Shown here piece by piece: positions 1 through 8,537 of a stretch of DNA of 64,000 bases (its first letter is position 1; each line of letters opens with the position of its first letter). Below the pieces are notes generated by a model. It saw only the letters and a program-made list of their open reading frames with translations. It was not told where the DNA came from and ran no database searches. The stretch lies in assembly GCA_030760725.1 (NCBI GenBank), contig JASWHV010000008.1:59805671-59869670 (forward strand), written 5' to 3'. The translations under genes were made by a program, and so were the position numbers. Source of the stretch: Neostapfia colusana (Eukaryota; Streptophyta; Magnoliopsida; Poales; Poaceae).

Positions 1-370
1 CTAGCCATGCATGACATAACTTTCCCACATTTGCTGAGTACCGTCGGTACTCAACCTTGCATATTTGTTGGTTTATATTGCTGCTCAGGTCAAGATAATG
101 AGGTGGTGTATAATGAACAAGACTTTGGACCCAAAGAAGGTTTCTAGGTTCATGGAGACCCCCGGGCAACGCCTGTGACGGAGCCCACGAGAATAATATT
201 CCGCTGCTAGTTTATTTACTTGTGATGAACTTATTATTGTCCATCGAGACATTTGACATCTGGCTTGTAATAAATGATGCTTCACTATTTGTCATCACAT
301 GTATGAGAAAATGATCCTGGCATACATGTGATATTCACTTGGTTGTTCTTCGGAAAAACCGGGTGTGACA
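1..370 (+). mobile_element. 3' end of an A-family Ty3/gypsy LTR (truncated by window edge)
   Basis: The sequence matches the last part of the two LTRs of element A (6269-6648 and 15519-15898). It includes the TGAGTAC/GTACTCA dyad at 35-53, an AATAAA-type poly(A) signal before the end, and the terminal gggtgtgaca. It ends at 370. The following bases, acaca (371-375), continue a D-family LTR, whose solo copy reads cgaacacatgtcacc at the same site, so this LTR is inserted in the D-family LTR. The left part lies outside the window, so a solo LTR and a complete element cannot be told apart. Confidence 0.85.
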
Positions 371-760
371 ACACATGTCACCTTCGGATCTAGTCACCGC
401 GGAAATCAGAGGACTAGTCGCGCGGGATACGTGTCGATCTCGGAGCTCACCTCCGAGAGGTCCGGTTCTATTGGACACGTGTCGTCACCAGAGCTTATCT
501 CCGGTAGGTCCGACATTGTTGGACATGTGTCTACCTCGGAGCTCGTCTCAGAGGAAAGAAGAGAGGAAAGGTCCGGCACTGACACGTGGCGTGTGTGGAG
601 CCACCTCCGAATAAGAGAGGAGGTCCCGACCGCTAGGATACGTGGCGCACGCGGAGCTCACCTCCGAATAAGAGGGAAGTCTTGCTTGCTTGACACGCGG
701 CACCACCGGAGCTCGTTTCTGTGGAAAAGGAGAGACCAGGCCCGATGGACACGTGGAGCC
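371..760 (+). repeat. Degenerate G-box minisatellite of a D-family LTR
   Basis: Units of about 50-60 bp alternate an ACGTGTC/ACGTGGC core with a cggagctcacctccgag dyad. Three cores are perfect CACGTG (near 475, 582 and 749). Others are decayed (gatacgtgtc, gacatgtgtc). The open reading frames through this GC-rich array are not taken as genes. Confidence 0.7.
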
Positions 761-2035
761 GTAGATCTTGCCGTAGATCTAAGGACCGGTTCATGCATGC
801 ACATGCCAGGATAACAGTGCCACCACAAGGCCAAGTATGGGTGTGGCTTAGCTGAGTAATTAGGTAAGTTGCTAGAGTGTTATGGACTGTGGAAGGCGCG
901 GGGAATGGGAGTCGAGTGAGGACTTCCCTGGGAACTGCATGGCACAAGAGGGGGCCCGTGGGTGGGAGAATTGGAGATTCTAGTCTGCCGGTAAAACCTT
1001 AGTGAGTGCATATATCTAGTAGCCCCTTTGTAAAGGCTATTTTGTGATCTCTTGGCCGTACACCAACGGTTGTGTACTGGTATAATGGAGGTTCTGTAGT
1101 CGCCGACGGGTGACGAAATCACAAACTTGTGGGTAAAGAGGTGCAAACTCTGCAGAGTTCTTAAAACTATCATGATAGCCGAGCTTACGGTCACGAGCGC
1201 CTGGCCAACTGCCATGATTAGTTGGGATGGTTATTGGTTATGGTTTGGACGGTTTGGTTATGGTTTGGTTTTTTTTGGGACTGTTGAGTCCGGGTGATAA
1301 GATGGGTTGCATGACTGCTGAGTCATGGCAACAAGGTTGGTCTCGGTGGGAGACAAAGTTGTTTTATAAGGTGAAATGGTAGCGAATACAGGATGGTATT
1401 CGTGAGATGGTAGCGAATACGAGGAGGTATTCGTGAGCGAGAATGAGGTTGATTGATGACTGGCTATGAACATAACGGAGGTATGATTGGTATTTTAATA
1501 CATGCTGGGATTACATTCACTTAAAGATAAGTCGCTGTTTTATCATGCTTTTGATAAATAACTTTGCTTTTCTGCAAATGAGCCCTTTTTATACCTACCT
1601 TGCTATGAGCTTTATATCGTATTTTCCCGCACTTGCTGAGTACATCATTGTACTCAAACTTGCATTATTATTTCACCATCAATAGCAGGAGAAGACTACT
1701 ATGAAGACCAAGTGGAGCATTAAGGCGTGTGATCTGTTCTCAACCTTGCCTGTGGGGATGGAATAGAGATGGAGCCATTGCTGCTTAGATTTGCTTCCGC
1801 ATTAGTTAAATTGCTTCCGCATTAGTTAGAAGACTTTCCGCTGCATAGAAATAAGACTTCCGCTGTGAGCATGGGTCCAAGACTCATGAAACATTGTAAT
1901 AAACTCTGTTATTCGTGGTAATATATATTCTGAATTCAGTTTGTGGAACATATGTGTATGTGTGATGAACATCCTGGGCACACATATGCATCAGTTCTCG
2001 GCTCCGTGGTTTTCCACAGAATTGAGGGCGTCACA
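371..2035 (+). mobile_element. D-family LTR, 5'-interrupted and internally deleted
   Basis: It aligns to the D-family LTRs at 35110-38098 and 42973-45852, from the G-box array (371-757) to the end at 2035 (gagggcgtcaca). Bases 2036-2040 (catag) are the presumed right TSD; the left one is outside the window. About 1.1 kb present in other copies is missing at about 758-780, including the TATAAATAG promoter. At that junction an 11-bp sequence (gccgtagatct) occurs twice with one base between the copies. The rest of the R/U5-like region is kept, including CTATCATGATAG at 1167-1178 and the TGAGTAC/GTACTCA dyad at 1637-1656. Confidence 0.85.
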
Positions 2036-2288
2036 CATAGATGTCTATCTTTTTCTTGCAGCAGAAGTCTTTAACATATCTTAGCAGCGGAAGTCTCCTA
2101 AACTATAGCGGAAGCAAACTAAATAGTGGCAGCGGCTCCATCTCAATCTCCACAGGCAAGTTGACGGTGGATCACACGCCTAGTACTCCACATGCTCTTT
2201 GAAGTACTCTTCGCCTGTTGCTGATTATGTACGATAATGCAAGGGTGAGTACATATCGTACTCAGCAAGTGCGGGAGGTATGACATGT
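2036..2288 (-). mobile_element. G1 LTR, distal part (minus strand), left of copia B
   Basis: This is the part of a minus-strand gypsy-type LTR lying left of the copia insertion. It aligns to G2 at 32700-32935: tandem gcggaagtct motifs, the block ending cacacgcctagtactcc, and the TGAGTAC/GTACTCA dyad at 2246-2264. Bases 2284-2288 (catgt) are the left TSD of element B. Roughly the last 150 bp of this LTR should lie beyond the D-family LTR, outside the window. Confidence 0.8.
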
Positions 2289-3202
2289 TGTGAGACCTAT
2301 GTGTGCTGAATACATTGGCAATTATGATAAAAGTTAGCATTAACATTCAAAGTTTTGAATATTGCCAAAACATTCTTCTGTGGCAAGGTCCGACAAGTTC
2401 TTTGTTAGGTCAGCCAAGTGTTGGCAAGGTCCGACGCAAGGTCCGGAGAGCTCCTGCAAGGTCTGGAGAGCTTCTGTGAGGTCCGGAGCTTGTTTTTAGG
2501 GAGCTCCCGTGAAGTTCAACTCGTAGAACTGCAGCGTCTTGTTTTTGCCTTTAACTCGCAATGTTTCAAACTTGCTTTATGGGAAGGTTTGCTTAGTATT
2601 AATTTGCTAAGTTTTTGGTGTGTTTTGGTGGTTATGGCTGTTATCATTTGATATGGTTTGCAACATGCTTATGTGACGTGCTCATGTAAGGTGTTGTGGT
2701 TTTCGAACTAACGTGAGTCAAGTCGAGGACTTGTGCTCGGAAGAATTGGTTGTTTATTCATGTGCAGGTGTTGCTTGAGTTCAAGACATGGCTGGTGACG
2801 GGATCCTTGGACTAGTCTCAGGGAGGAGATGAGGTTCCAACAACCAAGTTCGGGAGGAGCTGTGGTTGAGTTGATCGGGAGGTCGCGCAGCATGTTTGGA
2901 TCAAGGGCAGTGCTTATGAAGGTTGCGTGTACGTCGTTGGAAGGTGTTTGCACGTGTGCAAGGAGTGCATGGACTTGGCAACATTGTTCCAAAGCGTGAT
3001 GAAGAGAAGTGGACGTAAAGAATTGGTCGGAAAGGTCCAACCGGCTGGATTGCGTACTTAGGCTGAGGCTGAGTCGGATATGGCTCAAATATGGAAGATT
3101 TGAGTTGGTTATGATAGGATTTCATGCTAGGCACGAAGTTGAGTTGTTTTAGGAATGTTTAGGACGTTCCTAAGGTGTTTGGAAGTCTCACGATTGCTTC
3201 TA
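2289..3202 (+). mobile_element. Element B 5' LTR, first part (U3)
   Basis: This is the U3 portion of the copia LTR, matching 23071-23984 of the 3' LTR. It holds several copies of a gcaaggtccg(ga) motif at 2383-2480. It stops at 3202 where element A is inserted; 3198-3202 (ttcta) is the left TSD of A. The remaining 709 bp resume at 15904. Confidence 0.92.
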
Positions 3203-6200
3203 TGTAACACCCCAAAATTTTGATTCAAAACACTAAATCATGTTAAGAGGGGAATTTAAAAATTTTTGGACGTGTTGCATGTTTTGCAAAAATTCAAATT
3301 CAAACTGGAATTCAAATTAAACTCAAATCAGAAAAGAAATGGAAAAAGAAAAAGAGAAAACAGATAAAAAACCGGCCAGTGGGCCGAAACCCACCAGCCG
3401 GCCCAACTTACCCCGCGCCAGCCCGCAGCCGCGCGCCCGCGCTTTCTCATGCTGACAGGAGGGACCCACCCGGGCTTCGTCTTCCACCTCGCGCCGCGCC
3501 GGACTCTCTCTCACCGAATCCAAACCGATCGGAACTGCTGCGGATCACAGCCGAATTTCGCTCGAGGAGGAAACGGACATGATCTAAACCACCTCGCCGC
3601 CCTCCCCCGTCTATAAAAAAACCCCGGCCCCGTTCTGTTTTTCCCACGCGATCGCCGATTTTTACTCCGGTGAGAACCGAGACTTCTCCGGTGAATTCCG
3701 GCCGATCTAAGCTCGGAAACTCCGATCTAACTCGCTGGTCTTGATCCACCGCCTCCGGGGATCCTTGCAGGTGCAGAAAACTCGGTGACTTGCGGTGTAA
3801 ACACAGCGCCGACGAGCTTCGCCGTGGTTTTGCCTCGAACCTCGCCGCCGATCACCTTCCAGGACCTCCGAGCTCAAGAAAACCCCCGAGGTGAGATCGC
3901 CGACCTCCCCTCTACCGATCTATGCCATAAGATCACAGTTCTAGGCAGAATTCTCAAGGATCCGAAAGTTTCCGGCGAGATCGCCGCTTCCCGCCGCCGT
4001 GCGCCGCCGGCAGCGCCGCCCGCGCTCGATCAGAGCGACGTGGCCCCTTGTGCGCCGTTTATTTTAAATCGCACGGTAGACTTTAAAACCCCGCGTACCG
4101 GTTCGGCGTTATAATCTCAGCCGTCGGTTTAAAATCGGACGGTCCACGTCAGCCCCGCGTTATAAAGACTGGAATTCTTACGTGCTACCCCCTGGGGTTC
4201 TCGGGAAATAAGAGCTAGCCCCGAAAACTTCAGATCTAGCCCCTGGAACTCCAGAAAATCATGTAAATTCATTTAAAAAAATCAGTTTTAGCCCCTGGAC
4301 TTAATAAAAATTAGGAAAAACACCTCTGATAAGTGTAGCTAGACCCCTGGAAATTATGAAAATAATATTATAGACCCTGTAATGGGGTGAGTTCATTATT
4401 TTAGCCCTGTTTAGTATTTAATTTAGAAAATTGAATATGTAACTAGTGTTTAAAAATTAAAAAGTGGGACAAACATAGTTGTCAAAATTTAGTTAAAGAT
4501 TTTCTCAGTGTTTAGGAAATTTAGGAGTGAGATAAAAACATATTTTGGACTGAATTGAGTCTGTTTAATTTATTATTCACAATTAGGGACACATTTTAAA
4601 GTAATAAATAGTTTTAGAAAATAGGGAAAATAATTATGAGATGGTTTACATCAGAGGCAAAGGTCAAAATGTGTTATTAAATTATTTAGGACCAGAACCT
4701 ATTCTGTTTAGATGATGTGTATTACTAATTTCATAATAAAGTACACATTTATGCATAGAAAAATAAATCTGAAAATATAGCAACTAGTAAATGATAAATG
4801 GAGTTTCTAAAATCCAAAGAATTCAGTTTAGGGTTGGTAGAAATTCTGAAGGCACATATGGAGAAGAAAAATACTTTTCATACATACTTGGTAGTGAAAA
4901 GGTGTAGTAGTTGAATATAAGGAATTTATTTAAAGTTTGAAACACATATATATATATATATATATATAGTATGTAAGTATAAGTGTGAACACCAAAGTAG
5001 GAATCATATACACATGAATAAAAGTGTATGCAAGCCACAAATCAACACACATAGAGTATCCACAACACATATAATGGTAAAGAACTTTCATAAATGTGAA
5101 TGTGTGGTTTGTATGAAGTAGAAGTGTGAACTATGTCTTATGATTGTTGTTTTTCTTTTGCTATGTGTGATGGTATGATGTAGAACCTGCTCAAGAGCAA
5201 GTTATTCCTTTCCAAGATCAGGACTACCCATTTCAAGAGCAGCAAGAAGGAGGCAAGTGTCCTTGACCACTTTGATCCTATGCTAGGATGTGTAGCTAGA
5301 ATTATTTGCATTGTCAATTGAAAATATGAAACCCATGTTAGGATGTTTCCCTAGAATTGCATTACCTTGTTTCCTTGTAGCTTGGGTTGGGATTTATTTT
5401 ATTATGTCATTTATTTACATGCATATGCTTAGCCATGCTTAGAATGGGATATTTGGGATATGAGATCATCAGTTTATATTACCATACTCTTGAATGAGAT
5501 ATTATGAGTTATGTAGAGGTAGGGATCAAGGCAAGTTGGATGTTTTGGTTGTGTGCTGGGTGCACGAGACTCGGGTTTGTGTTTAGTACTTGCCTGGATC
5601 CTAAGGACCGGTTCATGGAGCATGTAACCTGGCTTTACAGTGCCAACCACATGCTGAGATGGGGCAGCTTGGCCAATTAATTAGGTGTATCCCCGGCGTA
5701 GTATGGGTGTGTTGGATGGTGCGGGGAATAGGTGTCAGCTGGACTACCATATGAACCGCAAGGCTCAAGAGGGGGCCACTGCAGCGGGGTTGGAGCCTCT
5801 TGTATGCTGTTAGGGGTGAAACCTCAGTGGGCCCACGCTCGTCGGGAATCCCTTTGTAAAGGCTTCGTAGTGATCTCCTGGCTACACACCTGGGAAGTGT
5901 GAATGTGGTTCGTAGCCACTGGCATAATGGAGGTTCTTATAGTCCACCCGGCAACGGGGGATGAAATCACTACATGTGGGTACAGTGGTACAAACTCTGC
6001 AGAGTCAAAACTGTCATGACAGCCGTGCTCACAGTCAAGAGCGGCTTGGACTTAATTCATGATTAGAGGATTGATGGTTTTGGAAGTTAAGCGGGGAGCT
6101 TAACATTGGAAATGTGGTTGTGGGTATTGGGTTATGATGATGGGATGGGAGAGTGGGACCATTTCACCTGTGTAGTAAGGTAGGTGCTTAATAAGCTAAG

Positions 6201-6648
6201 GTGATAGGTATTAATTGCGTAGTGCTTTAACCATGAGTTCAACCTCTCTTTGTTCTAGCCATGCATGATATAATTTTCCCACACTTGCTGAGTACCCTTG
6301 GTACTCAACCTTGCATATTTGTTGGTTTATATTTCTGTTCAGGTCAAGAAAAAGAGGTGGTGTATAATGACCAAGACTTCGGACCCGAGGAAGGTTTCTA
6401 GGTTCATGTAGACCCCGGGCAACTCCTGTGATGGAGCCCTCAAGAAATAATATTCCGCTGCTAGTTTATTTACATGTGATGAACTTATTATTGTCCATCG
6501 AGACATTTACTATGTAAGACTTACTTATATTCGACACCTGGCTTGTAATAAATGATGCTTCACTATTTGTCATCACATGTATGAGAAAATGATCCTGGCA
6601 TACATGTGATATTCACTTGGTTGTTCTTTGGAAAAACCGGGTGTGACA
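3203..6648 (+). mobile_element. Element A 5' LTR
   Basis: The LTR starts tgtaacacccc and ends ccgggtgtgaca. A GC-rich segment (3360-4150) with a TATA-like TATAAAAAA at 3612-3620 is followed by an AT-rich stretch with a TA microsatellite (about 4945-4968). Next comes a block shared with other families (5601-6050) that ends in CTGTCATGACAG (6011-6022), then the TGAGTAC/GTACTCA dyad (6289-6307) and AATAAA at 6547-6552, about 100 bp from the end. Open frames inside it (for example 3785-4114) are duplicated in the 3' LTR only because LTRs are duplicated, and are not called genes. Confidence 0.93.
3612..3620 (+). promoter_or_regulatory. Putative TATA box of element A 5' LTR
   Basis: TATAAAAAA lies between a pyrimidine-rich GC segment and ccccggcccc. 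The same box is in the 3' LTR near 12875. If used, the transcript would carry a leader of about 3 kb before the primer site. This is inference; no start site can be seen. Confidence 0.5.
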
Positions 6649-6652
6649 GAGG

Positions 6653-6664
6653 TGGTATCAGAGC
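6653..6664 (+). other. Primer-binding site of element A (initiator tRNA-Met)
   Basis: TGGTATCAGAGC, four bases after the LTR end, is the standard plant initiator tRNA-Met primer site used to start minus-strand DNA synthesis. Confidence 0.9.
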
Positions 6665-6868
6665 CAAGGTTGCCCGTAGGAACGTGGACCTAGGTAGAAA
6701 TGGACGTATTTAAGGGCCCTATTTTCTTAAAAACTATTTTCCAAGGTGTGGGTTGAAGAGTGTTATTTAAGGAGTCATTTTCTTCATCTTACCCCAAATT
6801 TTCATTCAAAATAGGATTTTTGTTTAAAAAAGTTTATCTAACCTAATTTTAAATTCTTTTTGTTTTAG

Positions 6869-7648
6869 ATGGTTCGCATGATTCGCACCGCTCGCAAGTC
6901 CACAGGAGGGAGAGTTCCCGTAGTTGCCCTTGCCGAAAGAGAGGAGAGCCGTCCGGTGACGTACCTTTCCTACAGATTGGCAGTAGGAGGCTTATTGCGT
7001 CGTCTTCGGCGTATGCTCGAAGCCGCCGGCAATACGGGCAAGCTAATCATCCACTATAACTCCACCAGGACCATCCGTGAGAAGAGGGAAGAATGGAGTT
7101 CAGAGATGAGGATAATACACGAAAATCAGCTGCTTAAGATCCACCACTCTCCAGCTTGTAGAGCGACACAGGTCGATGCGGAGAAAGATGTCACCTGGGA
7201 GGCCATCACCTGCCAGAGTCACATCTATCGTCGCCACTTGGACAAAACTGAGTACATGTATGTCCTCCAACGTGAGAGTGGTACCACGGAGTACAAGTAC
7301 CCACCAGTGCAGCAAGGGACTTCCCATGAGCACATGGACTTGTGCTTGGAGGATGCTGCTATGCTCAGCACTCGACTGCAGGAGTGTCAACAAGAGCTTC
7401 AGGATGTCCGAGACACCCTGAAGAAAACGGAGGCGTTGCTGCGAGCTTGCTTAAATGCAAGAGAAAGAGGAGATGGGAATGAACTGTGCATCACTGTGAA
7501 TGATACATGGACCCCTGACTCCCCGGATCGCCGAGCGATCAGGCATCGTCACACTTCTCCACCAGCCGCCTCCCCACCCAAAGCAGAGTCAGAAGGTAGC
7601 CGAAATGAGGAGGAAGATCCCGAGGAGCCAGCTCAAGAGAATGAGTAG
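6869..7648 (+). CDS. Accessory ORF upstream of gag with histone H3 tail-like N terminus
   Basis: This 259-residue ORF lies between the primer site and gag and belongs to no standard retrotransposon domain. Residues 1-22 align without gaps to histone H3 from the Met. After Met removal, identical positions are R2, T6-G13 (TARKSTGG, with Lys9 in register), P16, L20 and A21. H3 K4 is Ile and K14 is Arg. The similarity stops there, so it is not a histone pseudogene. Residues 43-58 are basic, about 158-196 look like a coiled coil (leucine-rich, E/Q/K-rich), and 229-259 form a Pro/Ser then strongly acidic tail. The ATG directly follows a pyrimidine tract ending in ttttag, like a 3' splice site. It is intact. 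From memory, extra ORFs ahead of gag (orf0) are known in some rice gypsy elements. The function is unknown; mimicry of H3 is a hypothesis. Confidence 0.75.
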   Translation: MVRMIRTARKSTGGRVPVVALAEREESRPVTYLSYRLAVGGLLRRLRRMLEAAGNTGKLIIHYNSTRTIREKREEWSSEMRIIHENQLLKIHHSPACRATQVDAEKDVTWEAITCQSHIYRRHLDKTEYMYVLQRESGTTEYKYPPVQQGTSHEHMDLCLEDAAMLSTRLQECQQELQDVRDTLKKTEALLRACLNARERGDGNELCITVNDTWTPDSPDRRAIRHRHTSPPAASPPKAESEGSRNEEEDPEEPAQENE

Positions 7649-7949
7649 TGTAGAGTCTTTTCCTTAGCTAGCAAGAGGTCGAGTAGTCAAGTCGTTACGT
7701 AGTTATTGGTGTGATAATGCTTGGTGTGTGACGTGAGTTGTGGAAGCCATGAGCAATTGTCCACAGCATCGTCTTCAGAATGTTTTGCTTTGGTGTGTGA
7801 ACCCACATGAAATAATAGTGCATTTATTTGGTGTGAGATATGAACCCTCGTAAAAGTATAACAAAGCCTCAACACTTCAAAGTACAAACAAATGAAAGTA
7901 GTAAGATGATACAAAATGCTTTCAAATTAACCTTGATTGATTCTGCCAG
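7649..7949 (+). other. Spacer between accessory ORF and gag of element A
   Basis: These 301 bp hold no convincing reading frame. It is AT-rich towards the end and runs into ttctgccag directly before the gag ATG, a weak splice-acceptor-like sequence. Confidence 0.5.
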
Positions 7950-8537
7950 ATGGCCGGAAGAGGAAAAGGACGTGCTGCCAACCCCGCCAACAACAATGAT
8001 GAGGCATGCAACCCTCATCTTTCTGGAGGCCAGGACCGGGGTGGTCGCCGTGAAGAAGTTGATCCTCTCCACCAAATGCTGGAGAATCAAAATCAGCTCA
8101 TCCAGAACTTGACTCAAGTGGTGGCCAACTTGCATCAAGTTCCACCTCCACAAGCTGCACCACGCCAACCAAGGTTGAGTGAGTTTCTAGGAACTCAACC
8201 TCCAAAGTTTGCAAGTGCGGCTGAACCTCTGGAGGCAGATGATTGGCTGAAGACCATTGAAAGTAAGATGAGGATTATACAATGCCAAGGGTATGAGAGG
8301 GTGCTGTTTGCCTCTCATCAATTGCATGGACCTGCTGCTGATTGGTGGACCGCCTACGTGGCCGCCCATCATGACCCTGAGAACATCACTTGGGAAGAGT
8401 TCAAGCGTAGCTTCCGCAACCATTACATCCCAAGAGGTGAACTCAAAAACAAGAGGAAGGAGTTTTTGGGACTGCAGCAGGGAAATATGACGGTGAGGGA
8501 ATACCCCACTAAATTTACTCAACTATCCCGTTATGTC
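7950..8537 (+). CDS. gag: Element A gag, N-terminal part (capsid), up to a frameshift
   Basis: Start MAGRGKGRAA. The retrotransposon gag core includes EADDWLKTIE, PAADWW and ITWEEFKRSF, followed by the conserved REYPTKFTQLSRY. Gag forms the virus-like particle that packages the RNA. The frame reads LSRYVLET and then stops at 8547-8549. In the other frame the protein continues as PRDIETDEQKQDC, so one base has been lost at about 8535-8537 within the capsid. The break is not at a gag-pol junction, so it is read as damage and not as programmed frameshifting. The ATG follows ccag, in a good start context (ATGG). Confidence 0.88.

Noticed and set aside
365..947. Overlapping open frames through the G-box arrays (also 26562-27526, 35286-35857, 38032-38763, 43048-43694 and 50997-51515)
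   Set aside because: They follow from GC-rich tandem repeats, exist on both strands and have repetitive composition. They lie in LTR U3 regions.
3785..4114. 109-codon frame in the A LTR, also present at 13047-13376
   Set aside because: It is duplicated only because LTRs are duplicated. It lies downstream of the TATA box with no known domain.
4945..4968. TA microsatellite in the A LTR
   Set aside because: It is an ordinary simple repeat whose length differs between the two LTRs, with no further signal.
6869..7648. Histone H3 pseudogene
   Set aside because: H3 similarity ends after 22 residues and the remaining 237 residues are open and unrelated.
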